Shown: one piece after another, positions 8,279 to 17,167 of the stretch
Layout: each line of letters begins with the position of its first letter
Numbering within the stretch: position 1 is the stretch's first letter
Assembly: GCF_007828035.1 (NCBI RefSeq)
Contig: NZ_VITV01000010.1
Coordinates: 124,001 to 188,000, forward strand
Reading direction: 5' to 3'
Source of the DNA: Nitrospirillum amazonense
GTDB taxonomy: Bacteria; Pseudomonadota; Alphaproteobacteria; Azospirillales; Azospirillaceae
DNA length: 64,000 nucleotides
Position numbers and translations under genes: made by a program
The notes under the pieces: model-generated
What the model was told of the DNA's origin: nothing
What the model saw: only the letters and a program-made list of their open reading frames with translations
Databases searched by the model: none

Positions 8279-9034
8279 TCAGGCCTCTGCCAGCGACTGC
8301 TGGTAGATGTCCGCCACCTCTTTCAGCGGACCGTAAGCGATCACGTTGCCGTTACGCAAGTACAGCCCCTTGTTGCACCACCTCTCCAGCAGATCCAGAG
8401 AATGGGAGGCCAGCACCATCAGGCTGGACCGCTGCACGAAATCTTCCATGCGTTTTTGGGCCTTGGCCAAGAAATGGCTGTCGCCCGCCGCCAGCCATTC
8501 ATCCATCAGCAGGATCTCGGGCTCGACACAGGTGGACGCGGCGAAGGCCAGGCGCAACATCATGCCGGCGGAATAAGTGCGCACCGGCATGTCGATGTAC
8601 GGACCCAGTTCGGTGAACTCGACCACCTCCTCGACATGGACCTGCATATCCTTGGGGTGGATGCCCATGTACATGCCGCGCAGCATGATGTTCTCGCGGC
8701 CAGTGGCATCCGGGTTCATGCCCATCTGCACATCCAGCAGCGCAGAAACGCGGCCTAGGGTGTGAAGGGTGCCGCTGGTGGGCTCATAAATCCCGGCCAG
8801 GGTCTTGAGCAGCGTCGTCTTGCCCGATCCATTGGGGCCGATCAGCCCGACGCGGTCGCCCTTGTCGATCGTCAAGGTCAGATGGTTCAGCGCGCGAACC
8901 AGGATGCGATTGGCGGCGTCACGGGCCAGGTTGGTACCCATGGGCGCCGAAAACAGCGCTTTCTTCAGTGAGCGGCCGTTCGCCTGATAGATGGGGAATT
9001 CGACCGTCAGGTCATGCAGATGCAGGGAGGCCAT
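8279..9034 (-). CDS. ABC transporter ATPase, polysaccharide export type (KpsT/Wzt/TagH-like)
   Basis: The 251-residue ATPase shows Walker A GPNGSGKTT (66-74), the family-typical signature YSAGMMLRLAFA (154-165) and Walker B ILLMDEWLAAGD (174-185), followed by a switch histidine in VLASHSLDLL. This signature variant belongs to exporters of capsule, O-antigen and teichoic acids. It lacks the extra C-terminal carbohydrate-binding domain of some Wzt proteins. It follows the permease gene with a 3-bp gap, so the two are almost certainly translated together and form one transporter. The cargo is unknown. Confidence 0.9.
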   Translation of the reverse strand: MASLHLHDLTVEFPIYQANGRSLKKALFSAPMGTNLARDAANRILVRALNHLTLTIDKGDRVGLIGPNGSGKTTLLKTLAGIYEPTSGTLHTLGRVSALLDVQMGMNPDATGRENIMLRGMYMGIHPKDMQVHVEEVVEFTELGPYIDMPVRTYSAGMMLRLAFAASTCVEPEILLMDEWLAAGDSHFLAKAQKRMEDFVQRSSLMVLASHSLDLLERWCNKGLYLRNGNVIAYGPLKEVADIYQQSLAEA

Positions 9035-9037
9035 AAA

Positions 9038-9895
9038 TCACACCCAGTAAGCGATCCGGGACCGGAAGCGGCTGAAGAAAATGGCGGTCACCAACAGTCC
9101 GCCCACGGTCATGATACCCACGATGGACCATGAATAAGGGGCGAACGGCTCGTCCAGCAATGGCGCGCGAACGACGTCGATGGCGGCAAACAGGGGGTTG
9201 AAGTCGCCCACATGCCGATACTTGCCCAGCGTTTCCACGGTCCAGAAGACGGGCGTCACGAAAAAGATGACTTGGAGCAGCGCCGCCACGATCGGCGGAA
9301 CGTCACGGAACCGGGCGCTCAGCATACCCAGCAGGATGCTGATCCAGAAACCGTTGACGCACAGGAGGATAAGACCGGGAATCACCATCAGCGCGCCCCA
9401 GCCGATGCCGTGCCCCATCAACAGGAAGACGATGGGGATCAGGACGGCGTTGTGGCCCAGGATCAGCAGGTTGCGGAAGACGCTGCGCAGCACATGCACC
9501 GTATAAGGCAGTCGAACCTGTTGGATGGCGTGCTGCACCGACATGAAGGCGGAACAGCCGTCCGTGATCACCGACGAGATGAACTGCCAGACCAGCAGGC
9601 CTAGGGTCAGGAAGGGGACATAGCGTACCGGGTCCAGATGGAAGATCTGGGAGTAAACGAAACCCATGGCCGCGATCATGATGGCTGTGCTGAACGTCAG
9701 CCACAGCGGGCCCAGCACGGAGCCGCGATAACGTAGCACGATGTCCTGCATGGCCATGGCGCGCCAAAGCCAATGCTGGCCCAGGCCGCTTGCCAGGTCA
9801 CGCAGGGCCAGACGTGCCCGGTTGGGCGTCGCGGCTGGCTTGGTGGGCGGAATGGGGTCCGCCTGGGCGGAAAGCGGCTTACCGGCGACTATCAT
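9038..9895 (-). CDS. ABC-2 type polysaccharide exporter permease (KpsM/Wzm-like)
   Basis: The 285-residue product from the ATG at 9895 has a short cytoplasmic N-terminus, then about six hydrophobic helices typical of ABC-2 exporters, with the family motif RYRGSVLGPLWLTFSTAI before helix one and a C-terminal RSRIAYWV. A longer open frame back to 9988 is possible but adds an arginine-rich, non-conserved leader. It is the first gene of the leftward export operon. It should form a homodimer with the ATPase encoded just downstream. Confidence 0.88.
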   Translation of the reverse strand: MIVAGKPLSAQADPIPPTKPAATPNRARLALRDLASGLGQHWLWRAMAMQDIVLRYRGSVLGPLWLTFSTAIMIAAMGFVYSQIFHLDPVRYVPFLTLGLLVWQFISSVITDGCSAFMSVQHAIQQVRLPYTVHVLRSVFRNLLILGHNAVLIPIVFLLMGHGIGWGALMVIPGLILLCVNGFWISILLGMLSARFRDVPPIVAALLQVIFFVTPVFWTVETLGKYRHVGDFNPLFAAIDVVRAPLLDEPFAPYSWSIVGIMTVGGLLVTAIFFSRFRSRIAYWV

Positions 9896-10674
9896 GTGAA
9901 AGACGGCTCCAAAACTAATCTCACCAGCTCTCGGTCCCAGGACGGTGGCCACTCGACCTCTCTGGAGGCGCGGGCGCGCCGGAAACATCTGACTGTCGGC
10001 ACCCGGTGGAACAAGGCCATGGCGGTCAGCCTCTTGAGGAAATCCGCCGCCACCTGAAAGGGCTGTGGCCCCAATCAGGGATGGCGCAGGGCATCCTCAA
10101 CCGCTCAGGGGTTACCATAACCCCATCCCGCTGTTCCATCCTAAAACCTCAAGCCTCCCCGCGGCCAATCGCGGGGGCGAAATATCCGGAGGCTATCGGC
10201 CCCAAAGGCCCGGCCGCCCGGGCGGAGACCACACCTTTATACTGTGGCCTTTCCAAGGCGGCGCGGGCGTCATTCGACATCCCAGCGCCCGCGCCTAAGG
10301 ATCGGGCATGTCCTCATCGGGCAATGCTTAAATATTGGGCAGTTTGCATCGATGCCGCGGCAACCGACCAACGCCGTCCTTACACGCCCAGGGCGGCTGG
10401 AATTGGCGCCGTTCTTGCTAGAAGCCGGGATGGGGTGCCGCATTGCGGCAACACTCGCGCGTCAAATATGTGCGTTGCGGCAAAATTTCGGTCGGGTCCT
10501 CGCTTTCTTGTTGGATTTGAAAGACCTTCGGTAGTAGTGGGGCTGCCGCAAACGAAATCTGCCGTGTACCCTCCCCCGGCTGTTCCCAGCCTAGCCTTTT
10601 GGCGCGGGGACCGGTGCGACGGGCAACGCAAAAGCAGGTCTGGCAAGGGCCTGGAAAAAGTGAAGGGATCGAGC
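9896..10674. other. Long divergent intergenic region
   Basis: This 780-bp region separates the leftward export operon from the rightward TonB receptor. An open frame runs through it into the receptor, but its translation is proline/arginine-rich and unlike a protein. It contains a palindrome at 10108-10124 and a hairpin CCCCGCG/CGCGGGG at 10157-10176, plus AT-richer patches near 10325-10345 and 10480-10560 where promoters are likely. I see no gene in it. Confidence 0.5.
10108..10124. repeat. Perfect palindrome, possible operator
   Basis: GGGGTTA and TAACCCC flank a 3-bp spacer CCA. It has no T tract, so it is more likely a protein-binding site than a terminator. It lies between the export operon and the TonB receptor and could serve either. 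Confidence 0.35.
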
Positions 10675-12876
10675 ATGATGAGGGTTGAGAAGAGCCGCGG
10701 GCTGAAGTCCGCGCTGCTGGGTATGTCGGCGTTGAGCCTGCTGGGTCTGGCCAGCGTGGCGCGGGCCGCCGATGACAGTTCCGACAAGCTGGACGAGATC
10801 ATCGTGTCGGCCGAACGCCGGCCAGCGCTGGAGCGTGAGGTGCCGATCGCTGTCACCTCCATCAGCGGTGAAAAGCTGGACGTGCTGAACTCCGGCGGCC
10901 AGGACATCCGCTTCCTGGCGGGCCGCGCCCCCAGCCTGCAGGCTGAGTCGTCCTTTGGTCGCACTTATCCCCGTTTCTATATCCGCGGCCTGGGCAACGC
11001 CGACTTCGACCCCAACGCCTCCCAGCCGGTGTCGGTGGTGTTCGACGACGTCGCCATGGAAAACCCCATGCTGAAGGCCTTCCCGGTCTTCGACGTCGGC
11101 GCGGTGGAAGTGCTGCGCGGCCCGCAGGGCACGCTGTTCGGCAAGAACACGCCGGCCGGCGTGGTCAAGATCGACAGCGCCAAGCCCAGCGACACCTTCG
11201 GCGGCTTCGCCGACCTGACCTATGGTACCTATGACACGGTGAACTTCACCGGCGCCGTGGGCGGCCCCATCGTCAAGAATGTGCTGAAGTATCGTGCCTC
11301 GGTCAATCTGCAGCGCCGTAACGACTGGGTGCAGAACGAAGACATCTCCACGAAGAACGATACCGACTTCGAGGGCTATCGCGACCTGGCCGGCCGGTTC
11401 CAGCTGGAATACACGCCCAATGAGAACCTGGATGTCCTGCTGAACGTCCATGGCCGCCAGCTGGACGGGTCCGCCCGCCTGTTCCGCGCCAACATTATCC
11501 AGAAGGGCACCAACGACCTGGTCCCCGGCTTCGACATTGAGAAGGCCAACCAGGATGGCGCCAACCCGCAGAAGCTGAACTCCTTCGGCTCCAACCTGCA
11601 CATCGTTTACGATGCCGGCCCCGTCACCGTCACTTCGGTCAGCGGTTATGAGCGCGCCAACGTGTTCAGCCGGGGCGACATCGACGGCGGCGTGCCCTCC
11701 GACGTGCCGTTCTCGGTGGAGACTGGTGGCTACAACTCCCCGCGCGAGCTGAGCCAGGAAGTGCGCTTCGCCTCCAACGACCTGGGGCCGTGGCTGCTGC
11801 AGGGCGGCCTGTACTACTTCAACTCTTACCTGGCCGGTAAGGATTACGACTACATCACCGCCACCGGCGCCATCGACGATCAGGTCCGCCACAAGGACCG
11901 CAGCGAGACCGACGGCGTCTTCGGTTCGGTGAAGTACAAGGTCACCGATGCCCTGACTCTGGGCGGCGGCGTGCGCTATTCGCACGACAACAAGTCGGTC
12001 GAGTCCATCCGTGACTTCGGCTACACCGGCCCGATCTACCTGCGCACCAGCGTCAACGGCGGCAACGCCTCCTGGGACGTGTCGGCCGACTATGCCATCA
12101 ACAGCGACGTGAACGCCTTCGTCCGCGTGGCGACCGGCTATCTGGCCCCGTCCATCCAGGATCGTATCACTTTCGCCAACTCCACCTCGACCGCGAAGGC
12201 CGAGACCACCATCTCGTATGAGGCGGGCGTCAAGTCGTCGCTGTTCGACAAGCGCGCCAGCTTCAACCTGACCGGCTACTACTACGACACCAGCGACATG
12301 CAGCTGACCGCCGTGGGCGGCGCCAGCAATACCGCCCGCCTGCTGAACGCCGACCATGCCGTCGGTTACGGCGTGGAAGCGGAGCTGGAGGCCAAGCCGG
12401 TGGAGCACATGCTGGTCACCTTCGGTGGCAGCTACAACCACACCGAAATCCAGGACCCGAACGTGTCGGTCGCCACCTGCGGCGGCGGCTGCACCGTGAC
12501 CAACGCGCTGAACGCCCAGGGCAACGCCCTGCTGGACGGCAACCCGCTGCCCGAGGCGCCGGAATGGGTGCTGAACGCCACGTTCCGCTATGGCGTGCCG
12601 GTGGGCGATAAGGGTGAGGTGTTCTTCTACACCGATTGGGCCTACCGCAGCGAGGTCAACTTCTTCCTGTACAAGTCGACGGAGTTCACCGGCAAGTGGC
12701 TGCTGGATGGCGGCCTGCGCCTGGGCTACAAGAACGACGACGGCTATGAGGTCGCGGCCTTCGTCCGTAACGTGTTGGACCAGGTGCGCGTCATCGGCGC
12801 CATCGACTTCAACAACCTGACGGGCATGGTCAACGAGCCCCGCATCATCGGTGTGCAGGCCAAGTACTCGTTCTGA
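10675..12876 (+). CDS. TonB-dependent outer-membrane receptor
   Basis: The 733-residue receptor has a signal peptide (MSALSLLGLASVARA), a TonB box DEIIVSAERR near residue 40, a plug domain with RFYIRGLGN and VEVLRGPQGTLFGKNTPAG, and a long beta-barrel ending in an aromatic residue (QAKYSF). The ATG at 10675 has a GAAGGGA ribosome site; the much longer open frame upstream is rejected. An extracellular-looking loop contains a CGGGC cysteine pair. It is followed by secreted nucleoside-processing genes, which suggests a nucleoside-linked or glycoside ligand, although ligand prediction from sequence is weak. Confidence 0.92.
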   Translation: MMRVEKSRGLKSALLGMSALSLLGLASVARAADDSSDKLDEIIVSAERRPALEREVPIAVTSISGEKLDVLNSGGQDIRFLAGRAPSLQAESSFGRTYPRFYIRGLGNADFDPNASQPVSVVFDDVAMENPMLKAFPVFDVGAVEVLRGPQGTLFGKNTPAGVVKIDSAKPSDTFGGFADLTYGTYDTVNFTGAVGGPIVKNVLKYRASVNLQRRNDWVQNEDISTKNDTDFEGYRDLAGRFQLEYTPNENLDVLLNVHGRQLDGSARLFRANIIQKGTNDLVPGFDIEKANQDGANPQKLNSFGSNLHIVYDAGPVTVTSVSGYERANVFSRGDIDGGVPSDVPFSVETGGYNSPRELSQEVRFASNDLGPWLLQGGLYYFNSYLAGKDYDYITATGAIDDQVRHKDRSETDGVFGSVKYKVTDALTLGGGVRYSHDNKSVESIRDFGYTGPIYLRTSVNGGNASWDVSADYAINSDVNAFVRVATGYLAPSIQDRITFANSTSTAKAETTISYEAGVKSSLFDKRASFNLTGYYYDTSDMQLTAVGGASNTARLLNADHAVGYGVEAELEAKPVEHMLVTFGGSYNHTEIQDPNVSVATCGGGCTVTNALNAQGNALLDGNPLPEAPEWVLNATFRYGVPVGDKGEVFFYTDWAYRSEVNFFLYKSTEFTGKWLLDGGLRLGYKNDDGYEVAAFVRNVLDQVRVIGAIDFNNLTGMVNEPRIIGVQAKYSF

Positions 12877-12893
12877 TGGTGTAGGCGCCTCTC

Positions 12894-12928
12894 CGGAAGC
12901 TTGGTGGCTGGTTGCCGCCAGGCTTCCG
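12894..12928. other. Strong intercistronic hairpin
   Basis: CGGAAGC-T-TGGTGGC (12894-12908) pairs with GCCGCCA-G-GCTTCCG (12914-12928) around a 5-nt loop: a 15-bp stem with one G-T pair. It has no T run. It lies 18 bp after the receptor stop and probably caps or partially terminates the receptor mRNA before the nucleoside hydrolase gene. Confidence 0.6.
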
Positions 12929-13030
12929 TGATACCGCTAGTGGAAGGGGCCGGCCGTGGCAGCGGCGGGCCCCTGTCCGTATCCGGCCCCCAACGGGGCG
13001 CGGCCCTTGGCCCTGACGGGGACCTTTTCC

Positions 13031-14029
13031 ATGAACCGGCTGTCCCGGATCGCCTTCCTGTTCCTGCGGCTGTGCGCGGGCGTGTTCTGTTTCGTGCCGC
13101 TGGCCGGATCCGGCTTGGCGGCCTCCACAGCGGCGACGCCGGCCCGGGAAAAGGTCATCATCGACACCGACATCGGCGACGACATCGATGACGCCTTCGC
13201 CCTGGCGGCGGCTTTGAACGACCCGCGCCTTGACATTCTGGGCGTCACGGCCGCGTGGGGCGACACGGGCCTGCGCGTGCGCCAGCTTCAGCGCCTGCTG
13301 GCCATCGCCGGGCGCGGGGACATTCCCGTGGCGCAAGGACCCGCTACCCCCAACACCACCCCCTATACGCAAAAGCGTTGGGCGGAGGGGCAGCCGGCCC
13401 CGGCTTCGCCCGTGCCGTCCTCCGTGGACTTTATCCTGGAACAGGCGCGGCGCTACCCCGGGCAGGTCACGCTCATTTCCCTGGCTCCGCCCAGCACTCT
13501 GGGCGCCCTGATCGACCGCGACCCGGCCGGCTTCGCCAAGCTGAAGCGCGTGGTGATGATGGGCGGCTCCGTCTACGCCGGCTATGACGACACGGGCTAC
13601 GGCCCGCTGAAGGGACCGACGCCGGAATACAACATCTATTCAGACATCGGCTCGGCCAAAAAGCTGTTCACCAGCGGCGTGCCCCTGGTGGTGATGCCCC
13701 TCGACAGCACTCGGCTGAAGCTGGATGAGGTGAAGCGCGACCTGCTGTTCGCCGCCGGCACGCCCATGACCGACGCCCTGGCCCTGATGTATCACCAGTG
13801 GCGCCACCTCAACGGCTGGGGCCAGATCACGCCCACGCTGTTTGACCTGGTGCCCGTGGCCTATGTCCTGGACCCCAGACTGTGCCCCACGACGCCCCTG
13901 CGCCTGGTCGTGGGCGACAAGGGGGAGACGACGCCGGCGCCAGGCCCGGCCAACGCCCAGGTCTGCCTGAAGGAGGACAAGGAAGGCATCCTGGACCTAC
14001 TGATGACCGGCCTGCTGGCCCGGCAGTAG
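13031..14029 (+). CDS. Secreted inosine-uridine-type nucleoside hydrolase
   Basis: The 332-residue protein has a signal peptide (MNRLSRIAFLFLRLCAGVF, cleavage after GSGLAA likely), then the nucleoside hydrolase calcium-binding motif IIDTDIGDDIDDAFAL near residue 47, and a VVMMGGSVY motif near residue 178 with EYNIYSD downstream. Such enzymes split ribonucleosides into base and ribose. The signal peptide puts it in the periplasm, unlike the usual cytosolic enzymes and unlike the second copy at 18116-19075. The fusion gene follows after 12 bp, so the two are one transcript. Confidence 0.9.
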   Translation: MNRLSRIAFLFLRLCAGVFCFVPLAGSGLAASTAATPAREKVIIDTDIGDDIDDAFALAAALNDPRLDILGVTAAWGDTGLRVRQLQRLLAIAGRGDIPVAQGPATPNTTPYTQKRWAEGQPAPASPVPSSVDFILEQARRYPGQVTLISLAPPSTLGALIDRDPAGFAKLKRVVMMGGSVYAGYDDTGYGPLKGPTPEYNIYSDIGSAKKLFTSGVPLVVMPLDSTRLKLDEVKRDLLFAAGTPMTDALALMYHQWRHLNGWGQITPTLFDLVPVAYVLDPRLCPTTPLRLVVGDKGETTPAPGPANAQVCLKEDKEGILDLLMTGLLARQ

Positions 14030-14041
14030 GGGAGACATTCC

Positions 14042-16222
14042 ATGCGCCGCCTGCTGGCCGCCGCTTTTCTAGGTATGCTTGTGACCGGTGCCGCCGGGGC
14101 GCAGGACACCCAGGCGGTGCCCTACGGCAGCTGGAAACAGCTGATGATCAACGGCCCCGCCTGCCTCACTTGGCGGGAGGCTTGGGAGGGCGGAACGCGG
14201 GAGTGCGCGAACGCCGATTACGAGGCCTGGTTGGCGGATGTACGTCATTGGCGCCAGGAACGGCGCATCCGCATCGGCTACGACCCCGCCCGCTATGACG
14301 ATCCCCGCCTGGCCTGGACGCGCACCAGTTTCGTTCAGACCCAGATGATGGTGGAGGATCGCTATTTCTATGACCCGGTGGCCGGCCGCTACACCGTCGA
14401 CCGCTACTTGGATGACCTGACGGCCCGTTTCGGTGGTATCGACGCCGTGCTGCTGTGGCCCGATTACCCCAACATGGGCATCGATGACCGCAACCAACTG
14501 GACCAGGTGGCCAACCTGCCGGGCGGGTTGCCGGCGGTGAAAGCCATGGTGGCGGACTTCCATCGCCGGGGCGTGCGCGTGCTGCTGCCCATGATGATGT
14601 GGGACCAGGGAACGCGGGCGCCGGACCGTCCCTGGCCGCAGGCCATCGCCGAGCTGGCCAGGGAGGTCGGCATCGACGGCATCAACGGCGACACCCAGGA
14701 CGGCGTGCCCCTGGCGTTTTCCCTGGCGGCCGACAAGGCCGGCCTCCCCCTGGCCTTCCAGCCGGAGGGGGTGCTGGCGGATGAGGCCGTGGCCTGGGAC
14801 CTGATGTCCTGGGGCCAATACACCTTCGCGCCGGTGCCCAAGGTCGACCGCTACAAGTGGCTGGAGCCCCGGCACATGGTCAACATCTCGGACCGCTGGG
14901 CCCGGGACAAGACCGACGACCTGCACTACGCCTTTTTCAACGGCATCGGCTGGGAGGCGTGGGAGAACGTCTGGGGCATCTGGAACGGCATCAGCGCCCG
15001 CGATGGCGAGGCGATGCGCCGCGTGGCGACCCTGGAGCGGGGCCTGGGGCCGCTGCTGTCCAGCCCCGATTGGCAGCCTTTTTACCCCACCCGCGCCGCG
15101 GGGGTGTACGCCAGCCGCTGGCCAGGTGCCGACGGGCGTGCAGCCTGGACCATCGTGAACCGCAACGACCACCCGCTGGACCAGACGGTGTTGGCCGTAC
15201 CGGCGGACGGAACGGCCCTGCGCTATTTCGACCTTTACCATGGCGTGGAGCTGACACCGCGGCGGGAGGGTGATCAGCTTCTCCTGTCCTTCCCGCTGGA
15301 GGCTCAGGGCTTCGGCGCCGTCCTGGCGCTACCCGGCGCGCCGGACCCCGCCATACGCGGACTGATGGAGCGCATGAAGGCGCTGACGGTCACGGATCTG
15401 GCCAGCCTACCGCGCGTGTGGGCTCCGCTGCCGCAGCGCCTGGTCGATATCCCAGCCACGGCGCCCGCCGCTACAGCGCCTGACGGCATGGTGGAAATCC
15501 CGGCCGGCGACTTCACCTTCCGCGTCCAGGGGCTGGAGATCGAGGGCGGCACCAGCGCCGGTGTCGATGTGGCCTACCCCTGGGAGGGGGAGGCGCGGCG
15601 CTATCATGAACATCGCCTGTCGTTGCCGCGCTTCTTCATGGACCGCTTCCCCGTGACCAACGCGCAGTTCAAGCGTTTCCTGAACGCCAGCGGCTACCGT
15701 CCCAAAGACGACCGCAACTTCCTGAAGGATTGGAAAGGCGGCACCTATCCCGCCGGCTGGGACGACCGGCCCGTCACCTGGGTGTCGCAGGAGGATGCGC
15801 GCGCCTATGCCGCCTGGGCCGGCAAGCGACTGCCGCACGAATGGGAATGGCAGTACGCGGCGCAAGGGCGGGATGGCCGCCGTTATCCCTGGGGCGACAC
15901 CTGGCGGGATGACGCCGCGCCCGTGCCGGAACGGGGCCGCGCCGTGCGGCCGCCCGATGCCGTGGGCGCCCATCCGGCGGGGGCCAGCCCCTTCGGTGTC
16001 CAGGATCTGGTGGGTAATGTCTGGCAGTGGACGGATGAGTACCAGGACGAGCACACCCGTGCCGCCATCCTGCGCGGCGGCAGCCTGTACCAGCCCCAGG
16101 GCTCCATCTGGTATTTCCCGCAGGCCTACCGCAACGACCAGCACGGCAAGCTGTTGCTGATGGCCCCCTCCCGCGATCGCTCCGCCTTGGTGGGCTTTCG
16201 CTGCGTGAAGGACGCGGACTAG
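14042..16222 (+). CDS. Exported glycosidase-like / FGE-fold fusion protein
   Basis: The 726-residue protein has a signal peptide (MRRLLAAAFLGMLVTGAAGA). Residues about 50-410 look like a TIM-barrel glycoside hydrolase: IDAVLLWPDYPNMG, VRVLLPMMMWDQG and DGINGDTQDG resemble alpha-galactosidase-clan strands, and a small beta domain follows. Residues about 482-724 form a sulfatase-modifying-factor (FGE/DUF323) domain with MVEIPAGDF, FFMDRFPVTNAQFKRFL, PVTWVSQEDARAYAAWAGKRLP and LVGNVWQWTDEY. The FGE catalytic cysteines are missing: the GGS segment reads GGSLYQPQGSIWYF. It is therefore probably not a formylglycine generator. Coupling to the nucleoside hydrolase suggests work on a nucleoside or sugar conjugate. 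Confidence 0.75.
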   Translation: MRRLLAAAFLGMLVTGAAGAQDTQAVPYGSWKQLMINGPACLTWREAWEGGTRECANADYEAWLADVRHWRQERRIRIGYDPARYDDPRLAWTRTSFVQTQMMVEDRYFYDPVAGRYTVDRYLDDLTARFGGIDAVLLWPDYPNMGIDDRNQLDQVANLPGGLPAVKAMVADFHRRGVRVLLPMMMWDQGTRAPDRPWPQAIAELAREVGIDGINGDTQDGVPLAFSLAADKAGLPLAFQPEGVLADEAVAWDLMSWGQYTFAPVPKVDRYKWLEPRHMVNISDRWARDKTDDLHYAFFNGIGWEAWENVWGIWNGISARDGEAMRRVATLERGLGPLLSSPDWQPFYPTRAAGVYASRWPGADGRAAWTIVNRNDHPLDQTVLAVPADGTALRYFDLYHGVELTPRREGDQLLLSFPLEAQGFGAVLALPGAPDPAIRGLMERMKALTVTDLASLPRVWAPLPQRLVDIPATAPAATAPDGMVEIPAGDFTFRVQGLEIEGGTSAGVDVAYPWEGEARRYHEHRLSLPRFFMDRFPVTNAQFKRFLNASGYRPKDDRNFLKDWKGGTYPAGWDDRPVTWVSQEDARAYAAWAGKRLPHEWEWQYAAQGRDGRRYPWGDTWRDDAAPVPERGRAVRPPDAVGAHPAGASPFGVQDLVGNVWQWTDEYQDEHTRAAILRGGSLYQPQGSIWYFPQAYRNDQHGKLLLMAPSRDRSALVGFRCVKDAD

Positions 16223-16258
16223 AGCAAGATGCGATCAGCCATGATCGCGTTCCGCTAA
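16223..16258. repeat. Imperfect palindromic intergenic element
   Basis: GCGATCA (16231-16237) pairs with TGATCGC (16242-16248), and the pairing extends imperfectly outward to AGAGC on the left and CGCT on the right. It resembles the short palindromic elements beginning AGAGCA that are scattered in some alphaproteobacterial genomes. It lies between convergent genes and may act as a bidirectional terminator. Confidence 0.4.
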
Positions 16259-16262
16259 GGGA

Positions 16263-17099
16263 TCAAAGCCCAGGGGCGCGGCCCGCGTGGCGCCGGGCGA
16301 TGCGTTCCAGCGTGCCGTCCGCGGCCAGGCGGTCCAGCCCCGCTTCCAGCCGTTCCCGCACCTCAGGATCCAGGTGGCGGGAGAAGACCATATATTGATC
16401 CTCCACCGCCAGCGGCTGGGGCAGTATGCGAATCCGCCCGTCCCAGCCGTTGCTCTGGATGACCTCGGTTAGGCCAGGGTTGCGAAAGATGAAGAATCGG
16501 CCCCTGCCGCTCATCAATTTGCGCAGGTTGGTGTCGCTGTGCGCGGCCCAGGCGTCGATGTTGCGGTCCTCGATGCCGGCGCGGTGCAGCCGATCCAGAA
16601 AGGCGGAGCCGGCGTTGACCAGGATGGTGTCGTGTCCATCCGCCAGCGCCGCGCGCAGCTCATCGAAGGTGGCGATGGCGGCCGGGTCGTTGGTGCGCAC
16701 GGCCAGCACCGTTTCCATGCGGATGACGGCGCGGCGGGAATAGAGTATCCGGGCTTCCCGCTTCGCCGTGCGGTAGTAGCCGCAATCCGTGTCCAGCCGG
16801 CCCGCCGCCAGTTCCTGTACCGCCCGGTCATGGGTCAGCCAGTCAGTGGACCATACCAACCGCACGCCGGCCACCTGGCGCGTCAAGGCCAGCAGGATTT
16901 CCTCGCACATGCTGGGCGCTTTGGCATCCAACGGCCCGTGGCGTGGGATGCGCAGTTCCAGGACCGGTGTCGGCGCGCCGCTGGGTGCAGGGGACGCGTC
17001 CGCTCCCCCCCATACACCGAGAAGGGCGATTGTCAGCAGTGCCACGCGCCATGCCCATGGTCCCAGGCCTTTTTCTTGATGTCGGCTTTTCCTGTCCAC
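16263..17099 (-). CDS. Periplasmic solute-binding protein, family 3-like
   Basis: The 278-residue product (GTG start) has an N-terminal basic and hydrophobic segment (RVALLTIALLGVWGGADA) and then a family 3 type two-lobed binding-protein pattern: the TDCGYYRTAKREARILYS segment (about residues 99-116), LDRLHRAG, and a C-terminal EDQYMVFSRHLDPEVRERLEAGLDRL. No ABC permease or ATPase is nearby, so it may be a sensor or scavenging protein and not part of a local importer. A second, unrelated-looking binding protein follows upstream on the same strand. Confidence 0.7.
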   Translation of the reverse strand: MDRKSRHQEKGLGPWAWRVALLTIALLGVWGGADASPAPSGAPTPVLELRIPRHGPLDAKAPSMCEEILLALTRQVAGVRLVWSTDWLTHDRAVQELAAGRLDTDCGYYRTAKREARILYSRRAVIRMETVLAVRTNDPAAIATFDELRAALADGHDTILVNAGSAFLDRLHRAGIEDRNIDAWAAHSDTNLRKLMSGRGRFFIFRNPGLTEVIQSNGWDGRIRILPQPLAVEDQYMVFSRHLDPEVRERLEAGLDRLAADGTLERIARRHAGRAPGL

Positions 17100-17167
17100 G
17101 CGGGCCCCCGTTTCCCACGGACGCCAGTCTACACCCTGGCGCGGCGTTCTTCTAAGCGCGCCTTCGG

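Noticed and set aside
10006-10674. N-terminal extension of the first TonB receptor
   Set aside because: A signal peptide and ribosome site begin at 10675; the extension is not protein-like.
10591-12441. Long antisense ORF within the TonB receptor
   Set aside because: Glycine, histidine and valine-rich antisense translation typical of GC-rich shadows. The same applies to other long antisense frames over the aldehyde dehydrogenase, xdhB, ureC and fdsB.
14042-16222. Functional formylglycine-generating enzyme
   Set aside because: The catalytic cysteines are absent and no sulfatase gene is in the window.
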